Assembly: GCA_900762005.1 (NCBI GenBank)
Contig: CAAFEV010000197.1
Location: forward strand, 1 to 22,982
Source: an uncultured Oscillospiraceae bacterium
GTDB lineage: Bacteria; Bacillota; Clostridia; Oscillospirales; Oscillospiraceae
Direction of reading: 5' to 3'
Length of the DNA stretch: 22,982 nt
Made by a program: the position numbers and the translations under genes. Below the pieces are notes generated by a model that was given only the letters and a program-made list of their open reading frames with translations, had not been told where the DNA came from and searched no databases. Below, piece by piece: positions 1-8,011 of the stretch (the first letter of the stretch is position 1; each line of letters starts with the position of its first letter).

Positions 1-161
1 CACACAGGAAGTTTTGTCCCTACTCTGTCGTATTTTCCGCAGATAAGGGCAATATTTATCATTAGCACCGCTGCGCACCGCCAAAGTAAAAGCATCGGCG
101 GTGTTACCCTTGCCAAAAAAGCGGCTCAAACCCAATCACGCCGTGTGCTGCGGAAAAACAC

Positions 162-190
162 TTGCCTTTTTCCTCCGCAGGTGCTATCAT
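162..190 (+). promoter_or_regulatory. Sigma-70-type promoter of the first ABC operon
   Basis: The sequence shows TTGCCT at 162-167 and TATCAT at 185-190 with a 17-base spacer, about 43 bases before the ATG of the ATPase gene at 233. Spacing and match are good for a housekeeping sigma promoter. Upstream (1-160) I see no gene, only an inverted repeat CACCGCC/GGCGGTG near 86-113 without a T-run. Confidence 0.55.
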
Positions 191-232
191 GTGCTTGCAG
201 TTTTATCCTGAAATCAGACAAGGAGGCACATT

Positions 233-949
233 ATGCTGCAAATTACCAATCTCACCAAACGCTACGGCGACAAATGCGCGGTGGATCACCTCTCCCTGCA
301 CATCCGTCCGGGCGAGATGTACGCCTTTATCGGGCACAACGGCGCGGGCAAAACAACCACGCTGAAGGCCTGCGCAGGGATTCTGCGCTTTGACGAGGGC
401 GAAATCCGCATCGGCGGAAAATCCGTCCGCGACGATCCACTCGCCTGCAAGCAGCAGCTTGCCTACATCCCCGACAACCCCGATTTGTACGAATTTCTGA
501 CCGGCTCGGCATACTTGAATTTTATCTGCGATGTCTTTCGCGTCGGCAAGGCAGAGCGCGCCGGACGCATTGAGCATTACGCGCAGCTACTGGAGCTGGA
601 AGCGAATTTAGGCGACCCGATTGCCTCCTACAGCCACGGCATGAAGCAGAAGCTCGCGATTATCGCCGCGCTGGCGCACGCGCCGAAGCTTTTGATGATG
701 GACGAGCCGTTTGTCGGCTTGGACCCAAAGGCAAGCCATCTGCTCAAGGAGGTTATGCACGAGCACTGCCGTGAGGGCGGCGCAATCTTCTTCTCCACAC
801 ACGTTCTGGAGGTTGCCGAAAAGCTCTGCGACCGTGTGGCGATTATCCGCAGCGGAAAGCTGATGGTTTCCGGAACGATGGACGAGGTGCGCGGAGACAC
901 CTCCTTGGAGGAGGTATTCCTGGAGCTGGAGGACAATCATGCTGGGTAA
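233..949 (+). CDS. ABC transporter ATP-binding protein
   Basis: A 238-residue ATPase subunit that should power the membrane permease encoded directly downstream, at the cytoplasmic face. Visible motifs are Walker A GHNGAGKT at residues 34-41, the signature YSHGMKQK in the middle, Walker B LLMMDEP followed by the D-loop, and the H-loop histidine in FFSTHV. Length is normal for the single-domain CcmA/drug-export class. The start is fixed by AAGGAGG a few bases before the ATG. Its 3' end overlaps the permease start by 11 bases, so the two are translationally coupled. The substrate cannot be read from the sequence; a multidrug, peptide or lipid exporter is typical. The signature has SHGMK rather than the canonical SGGQ, which is common in this subfamily. 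Confidence 0.93.
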   Translation: MLQITNLTKRYGDKCAVDHLSLHIRPGEMYAFIGHNGAGKTTTLKACAGILRFDEGEIRIGGKSVRDDPLACKQQLAYIPDNPDLYEFLTGSAYLNFICDVFRVGKAERAGRIEHYAQLLELEANLGDPIASYSHGMKQKLAIIAALAHAPKLLMMDEPFVGLDPKASHLLKEVMHEHCREGGAIFFSTHVLEVAEKLCDRVAIIRSGKLMVSGTMDEVRGDTSLEEVFLELEDNHAG

Positions 950-2537
950 ACTGATTAAGCTGCGCCTGCTTGGAATGCTCACGCGGCAGTCTGCCCGCAA
1001 AAAGCGCGGCAGCATTCGTGGCACGCTGCTGCTTTACGCCTTTTTGCTGCTCTACTGCGGCGGCTTCTTCGGCTTTACCTTCTTTCAGATGTTTAAGCTG
1101 CTTGCCGCCGGCGTCGCGGGCACTCCACTGCACTGGTACTATTTCGCGCTTGCGGGCATGATGGCGTTTGCTCTTTCGCTGTTTTTCTCGATTTTTACGG
1201 CGAAAAGCGAGCTGTTCGAGGCGAAGGACAACGAGCTGCTGCTCTCCCTGCCGCTGAAGCCGCGCACGATTTTACTCAGCCGGATGTCCGTCCTGCTGCT
1301 CATTGAGCTGCTTTTCTCGCTTTTGGTGCTCGTTCCGGCGGCATTGGCGTGGTTCCTCACCGTGGGCATGGACACAAAAACGCTCCTTCTCTTCGTGGTC
1401 GGCGGACTGCTGCTGCCCCTGCTCGGCAGCGCGATTGCCTGCCTAATCGGCTGGCTGCTTGCGATGCTCACCGCGAAAGTACGCAATCAATCCTTCATCA
1501 CCGTCGTACTCTCGCTCGGCTTTCTGGCAATCTATTTCCTGCTCGTCGCCAAGGCACAGGATTACTTCACCCTATTGGTCACCAATCAGGAAAAAATCGC
1601 CGGCAGCATTGCCGGCTGGGGCTTCCTGTTCAAGTGGTTCGGCGACGGCGTTTCCGCAGGCGGCGTCCTGCCGTTTGTCGGCTATGCCGCCGTATGCCTG
1701 TCCGTATTCGCGCTGACCGTGGTGCTGATTTCCCGTGGCTTTATCCGCGTCACCACGCAAAAATCGGGCGCGAAGCACCGCAAAAGCACCGCGAAACGCA
1801 GCTATGACAGCGCGAGCGTGCCGACAGCCCTGCTACGCCGTGAGCTAAAGCACTTTGTCTCCTCGCCTGCCTATATGCTCAACTGCGGACTTGGCTTGAT
1901 TTTAAGCATTGCCGCCGCCGTATTTCTGCTGTTCAAGCTCGATGCCGCCGCCGCGCTGCTGCCCGAGCTGAAAACGATGTTCCGTCTGTCCGGCACGCTG
2001 CTTGCGCTCTTTGCGGGCTTTGTCATCTGCTACATTTCAATGATGAGTCCCATCACCGCGCCGTCGATTTCCATTGAGGGCAAGACCCTCTGGATTTTGC
2101 GCTGCCTGCCGGTTTCCGCACGGGCGGTGCTCTCGGCAAAGCTCCGGCTGCACCTGCTTTTATGCACGCCGCCGACGCTGCTGCTGTGCGCCGCCGCAGG
2201 GCTTGCCATTAAGCCCGATGCCCTCGGCTGGGCAGTTCTGTTTCTCCTGCCGCTTTTGATGATGCTGCTCATCGGCTCCTTCGGACTGATGATGAACCTG
2301 CTGCTGCCGAAATTTGACTGGATTAACGAAACCGTCGCAGTCAAGCAGAGCACCGCCGCGCTGGTTACGATTTTTGCACCGATGCTCTATTTGGGTGCGT
2401 TCATCATTCTCTTCGCCACGGGCGTGTTGACCGGCTCCGCGTTGCTTTTCACCGTACTCGGTCTGACCGCCGTATTATGCGCCGCGACCCTGCTCTGGCT
2501 CTACCGCCGCGGTGCCAAACGCTTTGACCGTCTGTAA
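939..2537 (+). CDS. Large ABC exporter permease subunit
   Basis: A 532-residue polytopic membrane protein and the obvious partner of the ATPase with which it overlaps. Hydrophobic segments occur throughout: for example, around residues 28-45, 65-90, 110-140 and 145-170, then more in the C-terminal half after a basic cytoplasmic loop near residues 275-290 (KSGAKHRKSTAKRS). The two clusters of membrane spans around a central loop resemble the large exporter permeases of Firmicutes with about 500-600 residues. The start ATG follows GGAGCTGGAGG inside the end of the ATPase gene. No conserved catalytic residue is expected. The substrate is unknown. The gene ends 41 bases before a strong terminator shared with the convergent phage lysis genes. 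Confidence 0.85.
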   Translation: MLGKLIKLRLLGMLTRQSARKKRGSIRGTLLLYAFLLLYCGGFFGFTFFQMFKLLAAGVAGTPLHWYYFALAGMMAFALSLFFSIFTAKSELFEAKDNELLLSLPLKPRTILLSRMSVLLLIELLFSLLVLVPAALAWFLTVGMDTKTLLLFVVGGLLLPLLGSAIACLIGWLLAMLTAKVRNQSFITVVLSLGFLAIYFLLVAKAQDYFTLLVTNQEKIAGSIAGWGFLFKWFGDGVSAGGVLPFVGYAAVCLSVFALTVVLISRGFIRVTTQKSGAKHRKSTAKRSYDSASVPTALLRRELKHFVSSPAYMLNCGLGLILSIAAAVFLLFKLDAAAALLPELKTMFRLSGTLLALFAGFVICYISMMSPITAPSISIEGKTLWILRCLPVSARAVLSAKLRLHLLLCTPPTLLLCAAAGLAIKPDALGWAVLFLLPLLMMLLIGSFGLMMNLLLPKFDWINETVAVKQSTAALVTIFAPMLYLGAFIILFATGVLTGSALLFTVLGLTAVLCAATLLWLYRRGAKRFDRL

Positions 2538-2568
2538 AACAAAGTCTCAAACAATTTTACTTCCCCGT

Positions 2569-2609
2569 AAAAAAAAAGACGTACCGTTGCTGCGGTACGT
2601 CCTTTTTTA
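2569..2609. terminator. Bidirectional intrinsic terminator
   Basis: A perfect 9-bp stem GACGTACCG/CGGTACGTC (2578-2586 and 2593-2601) with a six-base loop is flanked by an A-run on the left and a T-run on the right. It therefore ends both the plus-strand ABC operon and the minus-strand phage operon, whose last gene stops at 2616. It marks the left edge of the phage cassette. Confidence 0.9.
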
Positions 2610-2615
2610 ACCATT

Positions 2616-3368
2616 TTATGCATTTTTCAGGGCTTTTGCGGCGCGGAGATTGATAATCATCGTGCGCAGCATATCCTCACTGATGTCCAAGCCGTTTTCA
2701 TTGCCGCGCAGTGCTCCTAAGCGCAGAAGCTCCTGCGTCTCCGCCTTTGCCCAATCGGGCAACTCGTCAACGCTCTGATACCGCCGCTCCGGCACCTTGT
2801 GGCTGCCGTTCTCCATGAAGAAGGCAACCGCTCTGCGGAAATCGTTCATCGTCCTGTCATAGCGTGAAAACCAGTGCGCCACGTCACCGTGATTACTCGC
2901 AAGTCCGCGCCGATGCCCCTCGGCATGGTCGATTACCACCCCGTCGGCAAGCGGATTCAGGGCGAATTTTCTGCAAAGCTCCGCCGTCAGCTCCACTGCG
3001 GCGCAATAGACCTGTTCAAAATAATCGCGGTCGCTCAAATCGTCCTCGCAGATCTCAAAGCCGATGTGTGTGTCGTTTGCCCTGCCGCCCGCGTGCCAGC
3101 CGCGATAATTCCACGGCAAGGTCTGATACACCGCCACGCTGCCGTCCGCCGTTTTTCCGATAAAGCCGTGCACGCAGACCGCAAGCCCCGCACGGTTCCA
3201 GTCGTTGCGATAGCGGTTTTCTCCGAGCAGGCCGTCGTCAGGCTGTATGTAACGGCGCAGATTCGGGTTATTCGCGCCCGTGGAGTGTACCATAACCCCC
3301 TTGGGAAACATTGTTGTATGCTGCCGATAGCAGTCGTTTTGGGTCAGCAGTTGCTGCAGAATTTCCAT
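2616..3368 (-). CDS. Phage endolysin, N-acetylmuramoyl-L-alanine amidase
   Basis: A 250-residue lysin that should cut the amide bond between MurNAc and the stem peptide. The N-terminal two thirds match the amidase_2/PGRP fold: GVMVHSTG with His28 as a likely zinc ligand, GWHAGG near 90, IGFEICEDD near 102-110, and a His/Asp cluster at 148-165 (DHAEGHRRG and NHGDVAHW) likely to supply the other ligands. The C-terminal 55 residues (from SVDELPDWA) look like a small cell-wall-binding or substrate-targeting module. There is no signal peptide, so release needs the holin encoded just upstream. The start is ATG at 3368 or 3371, after GGAGGTGG. The latter forms an ATGA overlap with the holin stop. 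An in-frame extension to 3653 is spurious because it runs through the holin gene. Confidence 0.9.
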   Translation of the reverse strand: MEILQQLLTQNDCYRQHTTMFPKGVMVHSTGANNPNLRRYIQPDDGLLGENRYRNDWNRAGLAVCVHGFIGKTADGSVAVYQTLPWNYRGWHAGGRANDTHIGFEICEDDLSDRDYFEQVYCAAVELTAELCRKFALNPLADGVVIDHAEGHRRGLASNHGDVAHWFSRYDRTMNDFRRAVAFFMENGSHKVPERRYQSVDELPDWAKAETQELLRLGALRGNENGLDISEDMLRTMIINLRAAKALKNA

Positions 3369-3556
3369 CATTCCACCTCCGGCAGACCCGCAAGGCTGGT
3401 CAGCAGAGACAATATGCCCGCCAAAGCAGCCGCCGACAGCATGGCAAGCCAGTTGACCGCGCCGAGCATTGCCGCCGTGCCGATGCCCGCCGCCGCTGTC
3501 TGCGCGATGGTTTTCAGGGCGCGGATACCCGCCGCCCGGAACCAATTTTTTCTCAT
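3368..3556 (-). CDS. Phage holin, r1t-like family
   Basis: A 62-residue membrane protein with a basic N-terminus (MRKNWFRAAGIRALKT), two hydrophobic stretches around residues 20-35 and 38-55 with GIGTAA and SAAALAGILSLLTS motifs, and an acidic C-terminal end (GLPEVE). This matches what I know of the r1t-type holins, which form timed membrane lesions that let the endolysin reach the wall. The start has AAGGAGAGAGAAA immediately upstream. The gene sits 11 bases after the 91-residue membrane protein and its stop overlaps the endolysin start. Together with the endolysin it forms the lysis module at the end of the late operon. Confidence 0.88.
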   Translation of the reverse strand: MRKNWFRAAGIRALKTIAQTAAAGIGTAAMLGAVNWLAMLSAAALAGILSLLTSLAGLPEVE

Positions 3557-3567
3557 TTTCTCTCTCC

Positions 3568-3843
3568 TTATCTGATATGTGTCGCCACGATTTCGTCGTA
3601 ATGCCGCCTGACGTCACCATTGCCGCCCGCGTCGATGTACTTTTTCCCAGCAATAATTCGCTCGGAAACGGGCATTTCCTCGGACATCACGGTCAGGCGC
3701 AGCAGTCCGAGATAGTTTTCATCGGTATGCACCGCGACCTTATCCACCTTTTCGGCAAGACGGCGGTTGGAGCTGATGTTGCCGATTACCGCTGCACCGA
3801 TACCCGCGACCGCGCCGATTAGTGCAATTACAATTTCCGTCAT
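3568..3843 (-). CDS. Small phage membrane-anchored protein (91 aa)
   Basis: A 91-residue protein with one N-terminal hydrophobic segment (residues 3-22, EIVIALIGAVAGIGAAVIG) followed by a soluble tail with DKVAVHTDENYLGLLRLTV and a conserved-looking PVSERIIAGKKYIDAGGNGD. The last motif recurs, from memory, in small proteins lying just before holin and lysin genes in gut Firmicute phages. A role in lysis (accessory holin, hemolysin-like anchor) is an inference from position and topology only. The start is the ATG at 3843 preceded by GGGGGCGG. Longer in-frame versions up to 3963 overlap the preceding gene and have no ribosome binding site. Confidence 0.72.
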   Translation of the reverse strand: MTEIVIALIGAVAGIGAAVIGNISSNRRLAEKVDKVAVHTDENYLGLLRLTVMSEEMPVSERIIAGKKYIDAGGNGDVRRHYDEIVATHIR

Positions 3844-3853
3844 ACGCCGCCCC

Positions 3854-4507
3854 CTACTCCCAATAATATGCTGTCCATCCGTAACCGAAGAGGGACAGAT
3901 TCCCCGACGGCATGGTAAAGCCGTCCGAAAAGTCGCTGAGTGTTGCCTGTGTACCGTGCACACCTGCCATGCTCAGCGTATCGAGCAGTGTGTTTCGGAG
4001 CACACCCGCCTTGTTTTCTGCGAACAAGTGTATAATCTTCAGCTTATTCTCAGCAGCAGGGCTGATTGCATCGGCAACCACCAGCTTTGCGCAGGGAGAA
4101 CAAGAAAAGTGCAGCATATTTTCCGGGCTGTCGCCGTATGCCCAGACACCGCTTTCGCGCGTGATTTTCTTCGCCGTACCGGCTATGCCGAACAAGGTCT
4201 TATTCTCGACGATATTTTCCGCGAGCAAATCCGCGCAGGCTATCGTCAGTTCTTTCGTGCTATCGTCAGCCTCGGACGCAATCTGCACCGCGATGCTCCC
4301 CGGAACGCCAAGCGTCTCGTCTGCATAAACGCTGTCACAGATTTGCAGGGTACCCTCCAGCACCGTGCCGTTCTCGTCAATTGCCTGTTTATACTTACGC
4401 AAATCGCCCGCAGCGGCAGGGGCGGTCAGGGCAGGCAGAAACGGCGTCACCGTCAGCGCGTTTGTGACCGAAACGGTCTGTGCCTCATAATTAAAAACCG
4501 TACTCAC
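3854..4507 (-). CDS. Phage tail-tip/fibre-like structural protein
   Basis: A 217-residue protein with a low-charge, beta-rich composition. Residues near 100-110 read ENIVENKTLFGIAGT, resembling the NI..GV.IFGV.GT repeat seen in many phage tail-fibre and baseplate-associated proteins. This, plus its place after the neck genes and before lysis, suggests a distal virion or receptor-binding component; the exact role is not shown. A GTG start at 4507 is chosen because it overlaps the TGA of the upstream gene (GTGA) and follows AAGGGGGG at a fitting distance. The in-frame ATG at 4561 would give a highly basic, unlikely extension. The C-terminus is aromatic-rich (YGWTAYYWE). Confidence 0.65.
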   Translation of the reverse strand: MSTVFNYEAQTVSVTNALTVTPFLPALTAPAAAGDLRKYKQAIDENGTVLEGTLQICDSVYADETLGVPGSIAVQIASEADDSTKELTIACADLLAENIVENKTLFGIAGTAKKITRESGVWAYGDSPENMLHFSCSPCAKLVVADAISPAAENKLKIIHLFAENKAGVLRNTLLDTLSMAGVHGTQATLSDFSDGFTMPSGNLSLFGYGWTAYYWE

Positions 4508-4818
4508 TGCTGCCCGACCCCCCTTCTCAGCTCGATTACGCCGTTTTCGCCGTTTTTGCAAACCACAGGTGCGCTTCCGCTTGTCGTGAAGGTAATGTCA
4601 TAGACCGCACCGTCCTTCAGGCGCAGACTCTCCTGCGGTGTAATCTGCACGCAGTGTACTGCCGCCGAGGTAAAATCGCGCTTTGCAATCACCGCATCCT
4701 CCGGGTTTGTACTGTTTTTCAGTGTCAGGGTGACCTTCGCAATGCCGATAAAGTCAAAGTCGGACAAATCCACGCATAACGGCGTTGTCACGCCGCAATC
4801 AATGCAAATTTTCTCCAT
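4504..4818 (-). CDS. Conserved small phage structural-type protein (104 aa)
   Basis: A 104-residue protein predicted to be mainly beta strand. It begins MEKICIDCGVTTPLCVDLSD and ends in GVIELRRGVGQQ. A C-terminal I.LRRGVG tail is familiar to me from short proteins placed before tail-fibre-like genes in Firmicute phages, so a baseplate or fibre-linked virion role is plausible but not proven. The start has GAGGG eight bases upstream. The stop overlaps the GTG of the next gene by the GTGA arrangement, which indicates translational coupling. No membrane segment, signal peptide or enzyme motif is visible. Confidence 0.7.
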   Translation of the reverse strand: MEKICIDCGVTTPLCVDLSDFDFIGIAKVTLTLKNSTNPEDAVIAKRDFTSAAVHCVQITPQESLRLKDGAVYDITFTTSGSAPVVCKNGENGVIELRRGVGQQ

Positions 4819-4829
4819 AGCATTTTCCC

Positions 4830-6080
4830 TCAGTACGGTGCCGGCGTATTCGGCATATAGGGCAGCGGCGGCTTCAGGTGCAAAATCGGCTGATCGATCG
4901 GGCCTTTATAATTGCCGTACCGATTCATCAGCTCCTCATAATGCTTTTTCGATAGCTGCGGTTTATAGCTGACCAGAGCTTCTGCCGCCGCCCGAAAGCC
5001 CTTTGTCGCCGCAATATGGGCAAGCTCCTGCTTCACTTTTTCATAAAGGCTGCGGTTGTCCGTGTTGCTCTCGTCTTTATCGGATGCGTCGGTTTGATCC
5101 GTCCTGCCGCTTCCGCCCTTGCCGCCGGAGGATTTTGCCGTATTTGCCGGGTACGCCTGCTGATACGCCGATGCCTGTGCACGGCTCAGACCTGCGGCGG
5201 CCAGTTCTGCATCCGTAGGCCTGTAGCCTGTGGCGGAGATGAGCGCAACAAGATTTTTATAATCCGCCGCCCTCTGCGCGGCAGCGTCATCAAGCGTATC
5301 GCGGTAGCGCGCATACTCCGCCTCGCGCTGCCCGTCTAACAGCGAATACTGCCGGTAAAGCGCATCGGTCTGCGCATCGTAGCGGTCGGCAGCCTGTCCG
5401 TAAAGCGTCGGAATCACCGCACTGAGCTGCTGCAAATAGGCATCATATGTCTGCTGACCGACCGCCTGCGCATAGCTCGAGCCATACCCCCCTGTGAGAG
5501 CCGCCGCCTGACCCATTGTATCGCGCATTGCAAGCTGCCCCTGCTGCGTATAAGCATCGGCGTACTGTTGATAAAGCGCGTCGGCGTTGAGGTCATAGGC
5601 AAACGCGGGGCGGTTGGCCAACTGCTCGGAAAGCTCCGCGAGCTGCGCGTCATATTCCCCGGAAAAGCCGGCGTAGGGCGTATACTGCGCTGTCTTTTCA
5701 TAAGGAAGTCCCTCGGCATCGATTTTCGCGTTGCGCAGCCGCTCATATTCGGCTGCAAGCGGCAGATTGCCTGCCTGCGCCGCCTGCGTCATTAAGGCAG
5801 AATAATCCACCGCAGGGTCATACGCAGGTGTGCTTTCTGCCTGCGTGCTGCCCTGCGCTGCCGCAGAGCTTGTCCTCTGCGTGCCGCTCCCGCGTACCTC
5901 CTCCACAGGCGGCACCGGGTCAGGCACATGGGATTGTCCCGAGTCGCTGTTTTTAAGGACGGCACCGAACGGGCGCAATGGCTCTTTTCTGTCATTCTCC
6001 TTTTCCCCCCTGCCGGTTATCGGTGCGGCAGACGGCGTAAGGGCGCGTTTCCCGCGCTTGCTCAAGTACTTCTGCATCAT
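4830..6080 (-). CDS. Conserved gut-phage virion-type protein (416 aa), possible internal/ejection protein
   Basis: A 416-residue hydrophilic protein, very rich in Ala, Gln and Tyr. It starts with a basic segment (MMQKYLSKRGKR), then a Pro/Ser-rich linker to about residue 90, then a long helical region. A striking motif, TMGQAAALTGGYGSSYAQAV, sits in the middle and is followed by YDAYLQQL and repeated Y/R-spaced heptad-like helices, then a Gly/Ser/Asp linker near 320-345 and a C-terminal helical domain. I recall the TGGYG.SY motif in widespread uncharacterised gut-phage proteins. Its place after neck genes suggests a virion protein injected with DNA or a tape-measure substitute, which is inference. 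The start at 6080 forms ATGA with the 40-residue gene, after GAGAGGAGAG. A second ATG follows at 6077. In-frame sequence beyond 6080 is a shadow of the previous gene. Confidence 0.75.
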   Translation of the reverse strand: MMQKYLSKRGKRALTPSAAPITGRGEKENDRKEPLRPFGAVLKNSDSGQSHVPDPVPPVEEVRGSGTQRTSSAAAQGSTQAESTPAYDPAVDYSALMTQAAQAGNLPLAAEYERLRNAKIDAEGLPYEKTAQYTPYAGFSGEYDAQLAELSEQLANRPAFAYDLNADALYQQYADAYTQQGQLAMRDTMGQAAALTGGYGSSYAQAVGQQTYDAYLQQLSAVIPTLYGQAADRYDAQTDALYRQYSLLDGQREAEYARYRDTLDDAAAQRAADYKNLVALISATGYRPTDAELAAAGLSRAQASAYQQAYPANTAKSSGGKGGSGRTDQTDASDKDESNTDNRSLYEKVKQELAHIAATKGFRAAAEALVSYKPQLSKKHYEELMNRYGNYKGPIDQPILHLKPPLPYMPNTPAPY

Positions 6081-6199
6081 TCCTTTTTTCTCTCCTCTCG
6101 CGCATTCAGCAGCTCTGCCAAACGGTACAGATAGCGGTAAAGCTGCTGTAGCTGTTCCTGCGGTGAGCCGCGCAGGGTCGGCGGCAATGGCAGCTTCAT
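6077..6199 (-). CDS. Tiny phage protein (40 aa) between neck and virion genes
   Basis: A short gene below usual length cut-offs. It reads MKLPLPPTLRGSPQEQ, then LQQLYRYLYRLAELLNAREE and a basic end. The pattern (Pro-rich start, LRG.P..QL, then an amphipathic LYRYLYRLAELLN helix) is familiar from tiny proteins in the same position of related phages. The ATG overlaps the stop of the 601-residue gene (ATGA), and its own TGA overlaps the ATG of the 416-residue gene (ATGA). Such double coupling argues strongly that it is translated. Function is unknown; a virion or chaperone-like helper with a single helix is possible. Confidence 0.72.
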   Translation of the reverse strand: MKLPLPPTLRGSPQEQLQQLYRYLYRLAELLNAREERKKE

Positions 6200-8001
6200 C
6201 GCACATCACTCCCCTGTTGCATGTATTTGGCAACGGAAAACACGCGCACCTCGCCCGTACCGCAGAGCTTCCAACGAAAATGGTCGCACCGCCGCGGACG
6301 CACCGGCACGGTAAAGCTTGCCGTGCCTCTGCCGGAAAGATGACCGCGATGCTCCCAGCTGCCGCTGCTGTCGTATTCCAGATACAGATCCGCACAAGAC
6401 CCGACCGGCAGTGTCATACGAATTGCGAAGCGTCCGACGTACTTGTTTCCGACACTGTGATAGCCGACGGTGCCGCTCTCCGCCGACCAGGAAATTGCGC
6501 CCTCCTTTTCACTCACGCGCCGATACCCGGCGTCGGTCAGACAGTGCAGAATGCTCTGCGTGCTTTTCGTCTCAATGGCGAAAATCCGGTGCTCTGCGTT
6601 CACCATCCAGGAAAACTCCGCCGCATCCTCGCGGTGCCAAAGTCCCTTTGCCGCGTCAAAAACAAGCAGACGATACTTGTGTGCGCCGTCGTAGCAGCAA
6701 AGATAATACTTCTCTCCCTGCGCAGCGGCGCAGACTGCGGTAAGCTTTTCCGTTCCGAGAGCATCGCCGACTCTGCGCGGCAGCGTGCCGTCATAGGCCA
6801 TCACGCCGTCCTCGCTGCAATAGAACAGAGTTTCTCCGACGATTGCCAGCGAATTACACTCCTGACGGTCACTCACGCCGGAGCAGCCGTTCTGCGTGAC
6901 GGTGTGTGCGCCGTCGGCGGCGGGAAAGAGCTTATGCAGCCCGTCCTTTTTGAAGAAAATCGGGTTATCTCCGAGCGTAACTGCCCCAGTGAATGCGCCG
7001 CCGGTGCCGCAGCTCGCGCGCCATGAATCGGTGGAAAGCCCCAAAAACTGCGACCAGTTTTTAAAGTCGCCGAGGGCGCAGCAATACAGCTCGTTGACCT
7101 GTTTCCCGTCCACCTCGCCGTATTTGCAGCCCCAAAGGCGGTTTTGGCATTCGACCACGAAATCCATATCCGGCACGACACGCTCCACCGTGAGCAAATC
7201 AGACTGCGCCGTATACGCCCTGTCGAGCATCCCGGCAATTACGATATAGTTCTCACCGCAGTCATAGAGAAGCTTCTCCCCATCCTGCAAGCCGGAGGCT
7301 CTCCAGTGCATCGGCTCGGGCGGATCGGTCAGACCGCTGATGCGCACGCCGTCGTACTTTTGAAAGCCCGCGCCGATGCCGGGATACGCAATGCGCACAT
7401 AGACTGTCGGAATGCTCACCCATGTGCCGCTTGCGCCGCTGTACTGCTTGAGCGTGTGCGGATATTCCGCCGTATCGACCCAGAGAGAGCCATTGACGGG
7501 ATTTGCCGGAGCCTGTGTGCTTGCCGTCGGCGTACTGCCGTAGGCTGAGCCGTCGCGCTTGCACAGGCTGTAGGACACGCCGACTGCCTGCCTTGCCGAG
7601 AACCGCGCCTCCATTGAGCCGAAGTCGCTCAAATCCTCGGTGTTGAAGTAAACCTTATCCGGGAAAACACACACATACGCGCCCATCCGCACCATGTACT
7701 TCGGGTACATCCAATCCTCGTCGGACACCACCAGACCCGTAACCTCTTCAAAATCATAATAGATTTTTGTCGCGTCCACCCAGACAAGCTTCTCGCCGCC
7801 GAGCAGCCCCGCCGGGTTGGAAATCGCACATACCTTTCCTCTCTTTTTTCTCGATGCCAGCATCGGATAATCATCGGAGGTCAGGTTCAGCATATCATAA
7901 AACTCGCCCTCGGCAATGCGCGGCGCGTGATGATAGCCGCCGAAGGTGTCAAGCACCTGCTGTGTGCCCTTTGTCGGGATAATCTGCGGAAAAAGCAGCA
8001 T
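6196..8001 (-). CDS. Head-tail stabilization-like protein with propeller-type repeats
   Basis: A 601-residue protein. The N-terminus has GGYHHAPRIAEGEFYDMLNL and YPMLASR, a pattern of podovirus DNA-stabilization/tail-accessory proteins (P22 gp10-like). The rest alternates short beta strands with recurring aromatic-rich turns such as GETLFYCSEDGVMAYDG, consistent with a beta-propeller. It would close the head-tail channel after packaging or form part of the short tail. That assignment rests on motif recall and order. The start is the ATG at 8001 with AGGAGGGG five bases upstream. The in-frame sequence back to 8268 is a shadow of the adaptor gene. The stop overlaps the 40-residue gene by ATGA. 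Confidence 0.72.
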   Translation of the reverse strand: MLLFPQIIPTKGTQQVLDTFGGYHHAPRIAEGEFYDMLNLTSDDYPMLASRKKRGKVCAISNPAGLLGGEKLVWVDATKIYYDFEEVTGLVVSDEDWMYPKYMVRMGAYVCVFPDKVYFNTEDLSDFGSMEARFSARQAVGVSYSLCKRDGSAYGSTPTASTQAPANPVNGSLWVDTAEYPHTLKQYSGASGTWVSIPTVYVRIAYPGIGAGFQKYDGVRISGLTDPPEPMHWRASGLQDGEKLLYDCGENYIVIAGMLDRAYTAQSDLLTVERVVPDMDFVVECQNRLWGCKYGEVDGKQVNELYCCALGDFKNWSQFLGLSTDSWRASCGTGGAFTGAVTLGDNPIFFKKDGLHKLFPAADGAHTVTQNGCSGVSDRQECNSLAIVGETLFYCSEDGVMAYDGTLPRRVGDALGTEKLTAVCAAAQGEKYYLCCYDGAHKYRLLVFDAAKGLWHREDAAEFSWMVNAEHRIFAIETKSTQSILHCLTDAGYRRVSEKEGAISWSAESGTVGYHSVGNKYVGRFAIRMTLPVGSCADLYLEYDSSGSWEHRGHLSGRGTASFTVPVRPRRCDHFRWKLCGTGEVRVFSVAKYMQQGSDVR

Positions 8002-8011
8002 ATTACCCCTC

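Noticed and set aside
86..113. Inverted repeat CACCGCC/GGCGGTG upstream of the first operon
   Set aside because: Has a 14-base loop and no T-run; could be chance, so not called as a terminator or RNA element.
5830..7026. 398-residue plus-strand frame opposite the virion genes
   Set aside because: Antisense shadow; no ribosome binding site and no recognisable domain.
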